NCBI GenBank assembly: GCA_030680795.1
Contig: JAUXUL010000001.1
Span: 124,001-188,000 of the forward strand
Direction of reading: 5' to 3'
From: Anaerolineales bacterium
Lineage (GTDB): Bacteria > Chloroflexota > Anaerolineae > Anaerolineales > Villigracilaceae
DNA: 64,000 bases
Notes under the pieces: model-generated
Told to the model about the DNA's origin: nothing
Database searches by the model: none
What the model saw: only the letters and a program-made list of their open reading frames with translations
Shown here: positions 1 to 8,425 of the stretch, in pieces
How the letters are laid out: each line of letters starts with the position of its first letter
Numbering within the stretch: position 1 is the stretch's first letter
Translations under genes and position numbers: made by a program

Positions 1-1
1 C

Positions 2-1186
2 CTGTTCAGCGCTCTTATCGGCGGCCTCATGGTCTTCTGGAAAGGGTTGTCCATCACCAATCTCACCGACCGTGTGCCGTGGGGCTTGTGGATCTCGATT
101 GACCTCTCCGCCATTGCAGTTAGCGCAGGCGCATTTAGCTTCTGCGCAGGCGTATATCTTTTCGGTCTCAAACGCTACGAACCGATTGCCCGCACAGCCA
201 CCTTCATCGGCCTCATCGGCTATACCATGGCCATGCTGTCTCTTCTCCTTGATATCGGCCGCCCGGACCGCTTCTGGAAAGCATTGGTGTACTGGAACAC
301 ACATTCCCTCTTATGGGAAGTGACCATGTGCGTGATGCTTTACCTGACTGTGCTTGTCTTTGAATCCATGCCCATCCTCGCATCCTTTGAATGGTTTCGC
401 AAAAAATATCCGCGCATCGCAGAAAAAATGGAAAAGGTCCATCACTATGCACCTGTGCTGGCCATCATCGGCCTCGGGCTTTCCAGCCTGCATCAATCCT
501 CGCTGGGCGCAGTGTATGGCGTCATCAAAGCCCGCCCGATTTGGTACAAACCCGAGATGGCTGTCTTGTTCATGCTCTCTGCCATTGTAGGCGGCCTGGC
601 CCTGACCCTGCTGGCTTCCATGCTTTCAGCGCGGCTGACGTCCAAAGCAAAAATCAACGACGCGCTGATTGAACGAGCGGCTCACTTCGTTGGTTATTTG
701 ATGATCGGTTATTTGTACTTCCGATTTTGGGATTGGCTGGCGCAGACCTACACCTACGAACCCGGACGCACCGAAGCATTTGAAATGCTTACCAAAGGGA
801 CCCTCTCCTTCAACTTCTGGTTTGGCGAGATGATCTTCGGCGCGCTTCTTCCGACCTTCATCCTGCTCTACCGACCCATGCGTTTATCTCCCTTCTGGCG
901 GATGCTGGCCCTGGCGATGATCGTGGGCGGCGTGGTTGCCCTGCGTTTCGATACCAATCTCGTCGGCTTGCTGACAGTGATCTCATACCTGCCCGGTCAG
1001 GCGACGGTGTCATACACGAGTTACACCCCGTCTCTTGTGGAATGGGTGACAGGGCTGGGCATCATCGCTTACGGTCTGCTGGCCTTCTCGCTTGGCGTAA
1101 AATATCTGCGGGTGGTCGATCACCGCTTGACAAGCAAAGAACATAAATCTGTGGATGTGAATGCAATGGATGCGGTCAGAATATAA
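2..1186 (+). CDS. NrfD/HybB-family membrane subunit (5' partial)
   Basis: Integral membrane subunit of the NrfD/HybB (polysulfide reductase NrfD) family. Such proteins pass electrons between the quinone pool and an iron-sulfur partner in respiratory hydrogenases and molybdoenzyme-type complexes. The reading frame is open from base 2 through the Met at 29, so the true start lies before the window. About nine or ten hydrophobic helices are visible. The stretch LHQSSLGAVYG followed by a PIWYKPEM region matches HybB, where the same region reads MHQSSMGS...PLWQSYEM. A hydrophilic tail follows the last helix. The iron-sulfur and catalytic partners would lie upstream, outside the window. The next gene is on the opposite strand, so this ends its operon. 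The family call is firm; which complex it serves cannot be told. Confidence 0.85.
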   Translation: MFSALIGGLMVFWKGLSITNLTDRVPWGLWISIDLSAIAVSAGAFSFCAGVYLFGLKRYEPIARTATFIGLIGYTMAMLSLLLDIGRPDRFWKALVYWNTHSLLWEVTMCVMLYLTVLVFESMPILASFEWFRKKYPRIAEKMEKVHHYAPVLAIIGLGLSSLHQSSLGAVYGVIKARPIWYKPEMAVLFMLSAIVGGLALTLLASMLSARLTSKAKINDALIERAAHFVGYLMIGYLYFRFWDWLAQTYTYEPGRTEAFEMLTKGTLSFNFWFGEMIFGALLPTFILLYRPMRLSPFWRMLALAMIVGGVVALRFDTNLVGLLTVISYLPGQATVSYTSYTPSLVEWVTGLGIIAYGLLAFSLGVKYLRVVDHRLTSKEHKSVDVNAMDAVRI

Positions 1187-1248
1187 ATCTCAACCTGGAG
1201 TGCCATCAAGAAGACTGCTGCTTCGACAATAATCAACCCCTGCATATC

Positions 1249-1402
1249 TTCATAACTCACCTTACGCAATGTCATTCTGAGCGGAGCGACACTTGCGCCG
1301 CGCGCCAGTGCGGTGAGAATCTCTACGATTGTCTCAGAGACCCTTCGCTATCGCTCAGGGTGACATGCCTAAAAGCGTTAAAGTGCGTAAGGTGAGTTCA
1401 TA
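1249..1402. repeat. MITE-like element with 15-bp terminal inverted repeats (copy 1)
   Basis: Perfect 15-bp inverted ends aactcaccttacgca (1254-1268) and its complement (1384-1398) enclose about 115 bp of partly palindromic sequence. A 6-bp direct repeat ttcata (1249-1254 and 1397-1402) abuts the ends and could be a target duplication. A diverged second copy lies at 19443-19585. There is no coding capacity, so any transposase would act in trans. Confidence 0.7.
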
Positions 1403-1407
1403 AAAAA

Positions 1408-1524
1408 TTCTCTACCGTACATTTTAATCCTGGGGCGCAGATTCACGCTGGATTAAGAGAATACATCTGCGTTCTCAGCGTTTCGCTTCGCGTGCGTCCC
1501 GCCTGAATTTTGTACGGTAGAGAA
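1408..1524. repeat. Second MITE-like element, 13-bp inverted ends
   Basis: Ends ttctctaccgtac (1408-1420) and gtacggtagagaa (1512-1524) are perfect inverted repeats around about 90 bp that cannot encode a protein. It directly follows the preceding element, so together they fill the 400-bp gene-free gap between the NrfD-like and PIG-L genes. A single similar end (acggtagagaaacaaaaa) occurs near 41600, just after rpe. Confidence 0.6.
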
Positions 1525-1587
1525 ATAAAAAAGAAGAATGCTGTATTGAATTTCGCCGCTTTTACCCTGTAGCTTAATGTTGTTCGG

Positions 1588-2313
1588 TTAATCAGGAGAC
1601 CACAGACGGATACCGCCATTTTCAAGCCAATATTGATGGATTTGCTCGCGCATCGCATCCTGACTTCCGAACAAATAATCCACCTGCGAGGCATACGCGG
1701 CAATCGCCTCCTGCCAGGACTTTAGGCTTGCTTCGCCAACTGCATAGGCATTTGACTTCATCCCAGCCGTAATCGGAGCGAGTTCCTCGGGTGTTTTAAA
1801 TAGATATGGCACGTCAGCGTAATAAAGCACGGGGCGCTGCAGCAGATCCACCGCGCGGCGGACGAGGACATGGTCTACGTGTGAACCAAGTCCAAGTTGG
1901 CAGACCAGTTGATCGGTCGGTTGGAGGCGGGTGGAAATGGTTTCCGCCATTCGAGCGGGAAAATCCTGTTCGTCCTCATGCTGGGGTAGAAAGATATATC
2001 CATACAGCCAATCGCCATTTTTGGCACGACGATAAATGCAGTCAAGATAATCAAAATGAATAGGCCTGGCGCCGGCGGTTTGGCAGGCTTGCCGGTCTTC
2101 CTCACGGCGCGCACGGATAAGATCACTTACCGAGGGGATGCCCCATTCGTGGTGAAGCAGTTGGGCGTAAGGAGAGAGTTCTTCGCTCGGCGGAAAGCCG
2201 CACAGGATCGTCCAGATTTCAACTTGCAGGCCTGCGCGAGTTTGTTCGTAAATTAAACCGCCTGCAGAAAGCACGGCATCATCAAGGTGAGGGGAAATGT
2301 ATATCCAGCGCAT
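1588..2313 (-). CDS. PIG-L/LmbE family deacetylase
   Basis: Zinc-dependent N-acetylglucosaminyl deacetylase fold (LmbE/PIG-L), 241 residues, a usual length. The metal-binding motif is SPHLDDAVLS near the N-terminus (family consensus AHPDDxxL). The third zinc ligand sits in the later GSHVDHVLVRRA segment (family HxxH/HxDH). Members deacetylate GlcNAc-linked substrates such as mycothiol or bacillithiol precursors or antibiotic intermediates; nothing nearby fixes the substrate. It is a single gene on the minus strand, convergent with the NrfD-like gene and divergent from the methyltransferase at 2447. Cytoplasmic, as no signal peptide is seen. Confidence 0.85.
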   Translation of the reverse strand: MRWIYISPHLDDAVLSAGGLIYEQTRAGLQVEIWTILCGFPPSEELSPYAQLLHHEWGIPSVSDLIRARREEDRQACQTAGARPIHFDYLDCIYRRAKNGDWLYGYIFLPQHEDEQDFPARMAETISTRLQPTDQLVCQLGLGSHVDHVLVRRAVDLLQRPVLYYADVPYLFKTPEELAPITAGMKSNAYAVGEASLKSWQEAIAAYASQVDYLFGSQDAMREQIHQYWLENGGIRLWSPD

Positions 2314-2446
2314 TGGGTATTTTTACCACAAAACCGCAATGAAGTTTAATTGCAGGGTCATGTAAACTTGATAACTTATAACCGCATCTTTTATCTTTTG
2401 GTCTTTAAAGTGGTAAGAAATATTTGTGTGGGGGATTCCAAGTAAC

Positions 2447-3223
2447 ATGACTACACCTTATCTCGATTACGATTCCATCGCGAACGATTACAACCAGCGT
2501 TATCCATCCTCCCGGCAATGGGAGCGTGGAGATGCGCTGCTTAACTTTGCCAAACAGATCAAGGCCAAGACCATCCTCGAAGCGGGTAGCGGAACAGGCT
2601 TTTGGCTGAATCTGCTTCACCAGGTCACACCGCAGCTTTACGGGTTGGATTTTTCAGCGGGGATGATCGCGCAGGCGCGCAAACAGCCCGCTCCCCTAAA
2701 GTTGGCCCGCAGCAGGGCGACTCAGCTCCCGTATCAATTTGCGACCTTTGACCTGATCTATTGCGTGGATGCCATTCATCATTTTGACGACCACCATGCT
2801 TTTATCCGCGAAGCGTTCCGCCTGCTCAAACCTGGCGGCGCGCTTGCAATCATTGGACATGATCCGCACAAAGCAGGCCCATCCAGCTGGTATATCTATC
2901 GTTACTTCGACAGCGTATATGATACCGATCTGCGCCGTTATCCCGCAGGGACTTCTGTATTGAAGTGGATGAACGAAGAAGGGTTTAGGAACCCTACCTC
3001 GCAACTTGTGGAACATATCCATAATGAATATGAGGGTGAAGACGTATTTGCGGATCCATTCATTAAACATAACGCCACATCACAACTGGCTTTGTTAAGT
3101 GACGAATCTTATCAGGCGGGTTTGCAAAACATACGGGCATCCCTCCTGCGATCTAAAGAAAGAAATAAACCGATTACTTTCCATTCCGAGATATTTATCA
3201 GGATGTGGGTTGGATTTAGATAA
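2447..3223 (+). CDS. Class I SAM-dependent methyltransferase
   Basis: Methyltransferase with a Rossmann-like fold of the Methyltransf_11/25 type, 258 residues. Motif I is LEAGSGTG at about residues 44-51. An acidic loop DLIYCVDAIHHF corresponds to motif IV, and LLKPGGALAIIGHD follows as the post-motif strand. I chose ATG 2447 (MTTPYLDYD) over GTG 2426 because family members begin just before the 'YDSIANDYN' segment. Its stop lies only 11 bp before the amine-dehydrogenase-like gene, so the two are probably cotranscribed. The substrate is not deducible; a small-molecule or quinone methyltransferase would fit equally well. Confidence 0.8.
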   Translation: MTTPYLDYDSIANDYNQRYPSSRQWERGDALLNFAKQIKAKTILEAGSGTGFWLNLLHQVTPQLYGLDFSAGMIAQARKQPAPLKLARSRATQLPYQFATFDLIYCVDAIHHFDDHHAFIREAFRLLKPGGALAIIGHDPHKAGPSSWYIYRYFDSVYDTDLRRYPAGTSVLKWMNEEGFRNPTSQLVEHIHNEYEGEDVFADPFIKHNATSQLALLSDESYQAGLQNIRASLLRSKERNKPITFHSEIFIRMWVGFR

Positions 3224-3234
3224 AGGAAATAAAC

Positions 3235-5301
3235 ATGACCTCCAGTTACGATATTCTCTTCCAACCCATCCAGATCGGCCCCGTCACCGCGCCGAATCGA
3301 TTCTATCAAGTGCCGCATTGCAACGGATTTGGTCACCGCATGCCACAAGGTATGGCTGCCATGCGCGGCATGAAAGCAGAGGGCGGCTGGGGCGTGGTCT
3401 GCACTGAAGAAACAGAGATCCATCACACCAGCGACCTCTCCCCATTTATCGAAGGGCGCATCTGGAGTGACGGCGATATTCCCACATGGCAGTTGATGAC
3501 CGAAGCCGTACACAAGCATGGCGCGCTGGCTGGCATTGAATTAACTTATAACAGTCACGATGCGGCGAATTTATATTCGCGGGCTTCTGCTTTTGGCCCA
3601 CGTTCGATGGGCATCACTGGCGGCAGCGGCTATGAGCCAGGTCAAACGCGAGCCGCATCGAAAGACGACTTGAAGCAGGTCCGTAAGTGGCATCGTAATG
3701 CCGCCATCCGCGCGAAGAAAGCAGGCTTCGACATTATCTACTGCTATGCCGCGCATAATATGACCCTCGCTTTTCATCTCTTGTCTAAAGACAATGACCG
3801 CGCCGACGAATACGGCGGTTCGCTTGAAAACCGCATGCGCTTCCTGCGTGAATTGATCGAAGATACAAAAGATGCCGTTGGCGACACTTGCGCGGTGGCC
3901 GTCCGTTTTGCAGTGGACGAACTGCTCGGCGCAGATGGAATGCAGCATGACGGCGAAGCGCATGACATCGTATCCACGCTGGCAGAACTCCCCGACCTTT
4001 GGGATGTGAACATCAGCGCGTGGAAAAATGATTCCATCACCTCGCGTTTTGGCGGGGAAGGTCATCAGGAAAAATATATTTCCTTCGTCAAGAAATTAAC
4101 CACAAAGCCAGTGGTTGGCGTTGGCAGATACACCACACCCGATTCAATGGTCTCAGCCATCGAGCGCGGCATCATGGACCTGATCGGCGCGGCGCGTCCA
4201 TCCATTGCCGATCCGTTTTTGCCGAACAAAATTAAGGAAGGCAGAACCGAGGATATCCGCGAGTGCATCGGTTGTAATATCTGCGTCACGGGTGATACCC
4301 GTTTCGTTCCCATTCGATGTACGCAGAATCCAACCATGGGCGAAGAGTGGCGGCGCGGCTGGCATCCTGAAATTATTTCACCAAAGAAAAGCGAAGATGA
4401 AATCCTCGTCGTTGGCGCGGGACCTGCGGGTCTCGAAGCCGCGCGCGCCTTGGGCCAGCGCGGCTACCATGTCATCCTCACCGATGCGAACCGTGAAGCA
4501 GGCGGGCGCGTGGCGCTTGAATCACAACTCCCCAACCTTAGCGAATGGCGGCGCGTGATTGACTGGCGCATGACACAGATCAACAAAACAGAAAATATCT
4601 TTTTCTATCCATCCAGCCCAATGACTGCAAAGGATGTTCTCGAAGCGGGCGCGCCGCACGTCATCCTCGCCACTGGCGCAAAATGGAGCCGCGATGGAGT
4701 TGGTCGAAATATCCCGCGTCCCATTCCTGGCAATGCTAAAATTTTCACCCCCGATGATTTTCTTGAATCGGGCGGCTTGCCGCCTGAACTGCGGGAGCAA
4801 GCCGCCGCAGTTCAGAAAGTCCTCATCTACGACGACGATCATTACTACATGGGCGGAGTCCTCGCTGAACTGTTGGCCGCAAACGGATTCGAAGTCACCT
4901 TGATGACGCCCGCTCCCGTCATTTCTTATTGGACTGAATACACCCTTGAACAGGATCGCGTTTATAAGCGACTGCTTGACCTGAACGTGACTCTGCTCCC
5001 ACACCACCTTCTCGCCTCTTTCTCCCCGACATCTGCCACTGTCACCCACACCATCACCTCCGCTGAAGCCACTCTCCCCTGCGATGCCATCGTGCTCGTC
5101 ACAGACAGAATCCCCAACGATGTGCTCTATCACGAACTCAAGCCCGCGCTCGTGGATGGCAAATTAAAATCTTTGCGTTTGATCGGCGATGCCGAAGCGC
5201 CCAACATAATTGCGCAAGCCGTGTTCGCTGGTCACCTCGCCGCGCGTGAATTTGACGAAGTCGTTGATCCCGATAATACCCCGTTTAAACTGGAACGTTA
5301 A
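3235..5301 (+). CDS. Trimethylamine/histamine dehydrogenase-like flavoprotein
   Basis: A 688-residue iron-sulfur flavoprotein closely resembling Methylophilus trimethylamine dehydrogenase. The FMN TIM barrel spans about 1-340. Cys29 in FYQVPHC matches the Cys that forms 6-S-cysteinyl-FMN. A 4Fe-4S cluster has Cys344, 347, 350 and 362. An ADP-binding domain starts at VVGAGPAGLEAA (about 395). Catalytic Tyr171/His174 (YAAH) and Asp266 are kept. Of the three aromatic substrate-cage residues, only the Trp (263) remains: Tyr60 is Glu59 and Trp355 is Asp354. As I recall, histamine dehydrogenase also carries Asp at the latter site. It probably oxidatively deaminates or demethylates an amine and passes electrons to a flavoprotein. 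The start follows aaaggaaataaac. Function is firm at family level, substrate open. Confidence 0.88.
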   Translation: MTSSYDILFQPIQIGPVTAPNRFYQVPHCNGFGHRMPQGMAAMRGMKAEGGWGVVCTEETEIHHTSDLSPFIEGRIWSDGDIPTWQLMTEAVHKHGALAGIELTYNSHDAANLYSRASAFGPRSMGITGGSGYEPGQTRAASKDDLKQVRKWHRNAAIRAKKAGFDIIYCYAAHNMTLAFHLLSKDNDRADEYGGSLENRMRFLRELIEDTKDAVGDTCAVAVRFAVDELLGADGMQHDGEAHDIVSTLAELPDLWDVNISAWKNDSITSRFGGEGHQEKYISFVKKLTTKPVVGVGRYTTPDSMVSAIERGIMDLIGAARPSIADPFLPNKIKEGRTEDIRECIGCNICVTGDTRFVPIRCTQNPTMGEEWRRGWHPEIISPKKSEDEILVVGAGPAGLEAARALGQRGYHVILTDANREAGGRVALESQLPNLSEWRRVIDWRMTQINKTENIFFYPSSPMTAKDVLEAGAPHVILATGAKWSRDGVGRNIPRPIPGNAKIFTPDDFLESGGLPPELREQAAAVQKVLIYDDDHYYMGGVLAELLAANGFEVTLMTPAPVISYWTEYTLEQDRVYKRLLDLNVTLLPHHLLASFSPTSATVTHTITSAEATLPCDAIVLVTDRIPNDVLYHELKPALVDGKLKSLRLIGDAEAPNIIAQAVFAGHLAAREFDEVVDPDNTPFKLER

Positions 5302-5329
5302 TCATTTCAGAGGCTTAATAAATACCATT

Positions 5330-5530
5330 GCCCGTCACTCGGTGGTAAAATAAACCAGTAAATAAATAACGATCAGAACGCGGCGAAGTTGGTGTAAATC
5401 CAACACTGTCCCGCAACTGTGAGGTTAGATGAATAGTTATGTAGTTACGAAGTTTGGTAGTTCAACTATCAAACTATCGAACTAACTAAACTACCAAACT
5501 ACCCAAGTCAGGTCGCCCGCTGCTGATTGG
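5330..5530 (+). promoter_or_regulatory. Cobalamin (B12) riboswitch
   Basis: The conserved core reads gttggtgtaaatccaac, then actgtcccgcaactgtga (about 5388-5422), with the 3' partner aagtcaggtcgcccgc (5505-5520). These are the hallmark blocks of the adenosylcobalamin riboswitch. It precedes btuF and the whole corrinoid salvage locus, so it should repress uptake and salvage when B12 is plentiful. The variable arm between the two halves (5434-5503) is filled by a hairpin of 'tagtt'/'aacta' units, a repeat also present in the SAM riboswitch of this window. A tccccag/ctgggga hairpin (5591-5611) and a 13-bp inverted repeat at 5635-5647/5680-5692 lie before the btuF start and are candidate expression-platform structures. 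Confidence 0.93.
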
Positions 5531-5634
5531 TTCATCACACTCTCGTGGAAAGGAGGTGGATGGCGGCATGCACGGATTGCCTCTCCAACCTCCCCAGTCA
5601 TCGGCTGGGGATTTCGATTCTCGTAATAAAAAAA

Positions 5635-5692
5635 ACCCTAAAGGTTTTTGAAGACGGTCAACACGTGAATCTTTCAAATAAACCTTTAGGGT
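5635..5692 (+). promoter_or_regulatory. Long-range inverted repeat before btuF
   Basis: accctaaaggttt (5635-5647) and aaacctttagggt (5680-5692) form a perfect 13-bp stem with a 32-nt loop ending 28 nt before the btuF ATG. No clean U-run follows, so it is not a textbook terminator. It may act as an anti-element or a leader stabiliser below the B12 riboswitch. Confidence 0.5.
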
Positions 5693-5720
5693 CTATATAC
5701 CAACTCTATGGAGATATAAA

Positions 5721-6686
5721 ATGTTTCGTAAAACCTTACTCTTGACTGTACTGTTCGCGCTCTTTATCGTAGGATGCGCCCCCGCAGCCACCTCGACCGA
5801 GATGCCCGCCCCTGTTTCGACAGAAGCTCCCGCCACTGAGTCCCCTGCATCAGCGGCGATCACCCTCACAGACGGACTCGGCAGGTCTGTTATCCTGAAT
5901 GAAGCGGCAAAGCGCGTTGTCTCGCTGGCGCCATCCAATACTGAAATCCTGTTTGCAATCGGCGCAGGTTCGCAAGTGGTCGGCCGCGATAATTTTTCGG
6001 ATTATCCCGAAGCGGCAAAGGATGTCACAGATATTGGTTCGGCATTTGAAGCGTTGAATACAGAGTTGATCGTCTCCCTGAAACCCGATTTGATCATTGC
6101 CGCCGAAGTCAATACACCCGAACAGGTGAAGGCGCTCGAAGATCTCGGGTTGACTGTTTACTACTTGAGCAATCCAACCACACTGGAAGAGATGTACACA
6201 AACCTTGAGATCGTGGCGCAGTTGACCGGGCATGAAGCCGATGCCGCCACATTGATCGAGTCGCTCAAAGCCCGCGTGGCTGCAGTGGATGAGAAGATCA
6301 TGCCGCTTAGTTCACGCATCAGTGTTTTCTATGAATTGGACGGCACGGACCCAGCCAAGCCTTATACCGCAGGCGGAGGCACGTTCATTACATTATTGAT
6401 TGACCGCGCCGGTGGATATAACATTGCATCAGATATTGCAGGGTATCCGCAACTGAGCCTGGAGCAGGTGGTAGCCGCTGACCCAGCTTTTATTATCCTC
6501 GGCGATTCGGCTTATGGCGTCACGCCTGAGTTAGTGTCTGCCCGTCCCGGTTGGGAGAATCTCAGCGCCGTGAAGAGCGGACAGGTTTTGCCCTTCGATG
6601 ATAATTTGCTCAGCCGCCCCGGCCCGCGTTTGGTGGATGGGTTGGAAGCGCTGGCGAAGTTGTTGAGGCCGGAGTTGTTTAAGTAA
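5721..6686 (+). CDS. btuF: Corrinoid ABC transporter substrate-binding lipoprotein BtuF-like
   Basis: A 321-residue periplasmic-binding protein of the BtuF/FhuD (helical-backbone, class III) type. The N-terminus is a lipoprotein signal with lipobox FIVGC at about 15-19. An Ala/Pro/Thr linker follows, and then the domain opens with LTDGLGRSVILNEAAKRVVSL, cut here after the typical strand. It captures cobalamin or cobinamide outside the membrane for BtuC. Start ATG 5721 has ggagat just upstream. It is the first gene behind the B12 riboswitch, and the permease follows. The binding-protein family also serves ferric siderophores, but the riboswitch and the salvage genes make corrinoid uptake the clear reading. 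Confidence 0.9.
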   Translation: MFRKTLLLTVLFALFIVGCAPAATSTEMPAPVSTEAPATESPASAAITLTDGLGRSVILNEAAKRVVSLAPSNTEILFAIGAGSQVVGRDNFSDYPEAAKDVTDIGSAFEALNTELIVSLKPDLIIAAEVNTPEQVKALEDLGLTVYYLSNPTTLEEMYTNLEIVAQLTGHEADAATLIESLKARVAAVDEKIMPLSSRISVFYELDGTDPAKPYTAGGGTFITLLIDRAGGYNIASDIAGYPQLSLEQVVAADPAFIILGDSAYGVTPELVSARPGWENLSAVKSGQVLPFDDNLLSRPGPRLVDGLEALAKLLRPELFK

Positions 6687-6691
6687 AAAAT

Positions 6692-6727
6692 GTAATTGGT
6701 AAATGGTAATTACCATTTACCAATTAC
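6692..6727. repeat. Perfect 36-bp palindrome between btuF and btuC
   Basis: An 18-bp arm (gtaattggtaaatggtaa) is followed directly by its exact complement, with no loop. It sits between the btuF stop and the btuC start, an extreme cruciform or processing-hairpin candidate. No T-run follows, so read-through to btuC is expected. Such hairpins can set different mRNA stability for binding protein and permease. Confidence 0.8.
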
Positions 6728-6735
6728 CATCCACC

Positions 6736-7731
6736 ATGCCCCGCCCATATCTTTCTTCCTTCATCTTTCTTCTAATCGCCTTGCTTCTCAGCCTCGCGAT
6801 TGGCTCTATCTTCATTCCTCCAGAAGAATTGTGGCGCGCGTTAAGCGGAACAACGAACAACGAAACCTTCCGCATAATTTTATGGGACATTCGTTTGCCG
6901 CGCACAATATTGATCGCGTTGGTCGGAGCGGCATTGGCTGGAAGCGGCGCGGCGTATCAGGGATTGTTTCGCAATCCGCTGGCTGACCCGTATTTGATCG
7001 GCGTAGCTTCGGGAGCGGGGCTGGGCGCGATTTTGGCGATGTCTGTTCAATGGCCATACACCCAGCTTGGATTGCTGGCTGTGCCTCTCGCCGCTTTCAT
7101 CGCCAGTTTGTTGACGGTTTATCTGGTTTATATTTTTGCAAATGTCGGCGGGACTGTCCCAACGACAAGTTTGATCCTCGCGGGCGTGGCATTCTCGTCC
7201 TTTGCAACTTCGCTGACATCTTTTCTCATGCTGCGTTCCACAGGTGAGTTGCGCCGCGCAATTGGCTGGCTGTTGGGTGGGGTAAGCCTGATCGGCTGGG
7301 ATGTGACTCTGGCTCTTGTTCCTTATTTGTTGATCGGTCTGACAACGCTGGTCTTGAACGGGTACGCGCTGAATCTTTTGCAATTTGGCGATGACCAGGC
7401 GCTTCAAATGGGATTGAATGTGCGCCGCGCAAAATTTATCATCATCGTGGCGGCGTCGCTTGTCACTGCGGCGGCGGTTTCGTTCGCGGGGATCATCGGC
7501 TTTGTCGGCTTGATCGTTCCGCATGTGGTGCGCATCTGGTGGGGCGTGGACTATCGCCGCATCATTCCGCTTAGCATTGTTGGCGGAGCGAGCGCGTTGT
7601 TGCTGGCTGATGTGCTGGCACGCGTAGTCCTTGCGCCGCGGGAACTACCGTTGGGCATCGTTACAGCGTTGGCGGGTGCGCCGTTTTTTCTATGGGTATT
7701 ACGAAAGGCAAAGAATCAAGGCATATGGTGA
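6736..7731 (+). CDS. btuC: Corrinoid ABC transporter permease BtuC-like
   Basis: A FecCD-family permease of 331 residues with about ten transmembrane helices. It forms the membrane channel for corrinoid import, pairing with BtuF outside and the BtuD-type ATPase encoded at 14754. Family features include [19 protein letters not shown] near the first third and the [16 protein letters not shown] segment that holds the ATPase-coupling helix. I chose ATG 6736 (MPRPYLSS) over ATG 6703, because codons from 6703 translate part of the palindrome just upstream. Its ATPase is not adjacent but nine genes downstream. Confidence 0.9.
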   Translation: MPRPYLSSFIFLLIALLLSLAIGSIFIPPEELWRALSGTTNNETFRIILWDIRLPRTILIALVGAALAGSGAAYQGLFRNPLADPYLIGVASGAGLGAILAMSVQWPYTQLGLLAVPLAAFIASLLTVYLVYIFANVGGTVPTTSLILAGVAFSSFATSLTSFLMLRSTGELRRAIGWLLGGVSLIGWDVTLALVPYLLIGLTTLVLNGYALNLLQFGDDQALQMGLNVRRAKFIIIVAASLVTAAAVSFAGIIGFVGLIVPHVVRIWWGVDYRRIIPLSIVGGASALLLADVLARVVLAPRELPLGIVTALAGAPFFLWVLRKAKNQGIW

Positions 7732-7742
7732 GAGAAAAAAAT

Positions 7743-8279
7743 ATGAATCAAAAGAATCCAAAAAAAGGACTACTCATCGTCAACACAGGCGATGGAAAAG
7801 GAAAAACCACTGCCGCGCTTGGAATCGTCTTACGCGCATGGGGGCGCGGTTTTCGCATTTGCGTCATTCAATTCATTAAAGCGGAAACAGGTCAATGGGG
7901 TGAGATCAAGGCTGCGAAGAAACTTGGCATCGAATGGCACACGACAGGCGATGGCTTCACCTGGCTTTCAAAAGATATGGATGAAACCACAGCCCGCGCA
8001 CTGCATGGCTGGGAAATCGCCAAGGAAAAAATCGCGAGCAATCAATATGACTTGATCATGCTGGATGAATTTACCTACACAATGGTTTACAAATGGCTGG
8101 ATGCGGATCAGGTAATGGAATGGCTGCGCCTCAACCGGCCCTCGAACCTGCATCTTGTGATAACAGGCAGGTCCGCACCTGATGCATTGATCAAGCAGGC
8201 AGACCTCGTGACCGAAATGAAAGCCATCAAGCATCCTTATGAGCAGGGCATCACCGCCCAGCCTGGGATTGAGTTTTAA
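7743..8279 (+). CDS. cobO: Cob(I)yrinic acid a,c-diamide adenosyltransferase (CobO/BtuR type)
   Basis: Corrinoid adenosyltransferase that attaches the 5'-deoxyadenosyl group from ATP to cob(I)alamin, cobinamide or cobyrinate diamide. It is 178 residues, typical of the CobA/CobO/BtuR family. The modified P-loop is [13 protein letters not shown] near residues 17-29. The Walker-B-like strand is [14 protein letters not shown] glycine-rich VITGR segment follows. The start at 7743 is preceded by ggtgagag; Met at 7725 is an alternative, and the gap to btuC is 11 bp. It is placed logically after the importer, since imported corrinoids are adenosylated first. Confidence 0.92.
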   Translation: MNQKNPKKGLLIVNTGDGKGKTTAALGIVLRAWGRGFRICVIQFIKAETGQWGEIKAAKKLGIEWHTTGDGFTWLSKDMDETTARALHGWEIAKEKIASNQYDLIMLDEFTYTMVYKWLDADQVMEWLRLNRPSNLHLVITGRSAPDALIKQADLVTEMKAIKHPYEQGITAQPGIEF

Positions 8280-8280
8280 C

Positions 8281-8404
8281 ATGTCGTTGCGCGGGCGCTC
8301 TCCCCGAAGCAATCTCCCGTTGACCAGAAAAATCTTATCGATGGATAGCATTCACTTAACCGGGGATTGCTTCGTCGGGGCGAGCGCCCTCCTCGCAACG
8401 ACAT
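8281..8404. repeat. Palindromic repeat, 'cattgcgagg' family, copy 1
   Basis: Ends atgtcgttgcg (8281-8291) and cgcaacgacat (8394-8404) are perfect inverted repeats. The interior has the family blocks 'gaagcaatctcc' and 'ggattgcttcgtcgg', which pair with each other. It fills the cobO-cobT gap. Further copies are at 24401, 25500, 46238, 49749 and 54109, with a fragment at the end of rpe. Confidence 0.85.
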
Positions 8405-8425
8405 AATCATAATATGGAGGACTTT

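Noticed and set aside
4522-5133. A long antisense frame (about 200 codons) opposite the amine dehydrogenase-like gene
   Set aside because: Fully inside a gene with strong conserved motifs; composition typical of a shadow frame in GC-rich codons.
5434-5503. A CRISPR-like array reading of the 'tagtt' units
   Set aside because: Units are too short and pair as a hairpin, with no spacers of even length and no cas genes.
5527-5745. A small open frame between the B12 riboswitch and btuF
   Set aside because: It runs through the riboswitch 3' end and both candidate hairpins, so it is not a plausible protein.
6880-7524. A long antisense frame opposite btuC
   Set aside because: Its translation is rich in Arg, Gln and His with no hydrophobic core, as expected opposite a membrane protein gene.
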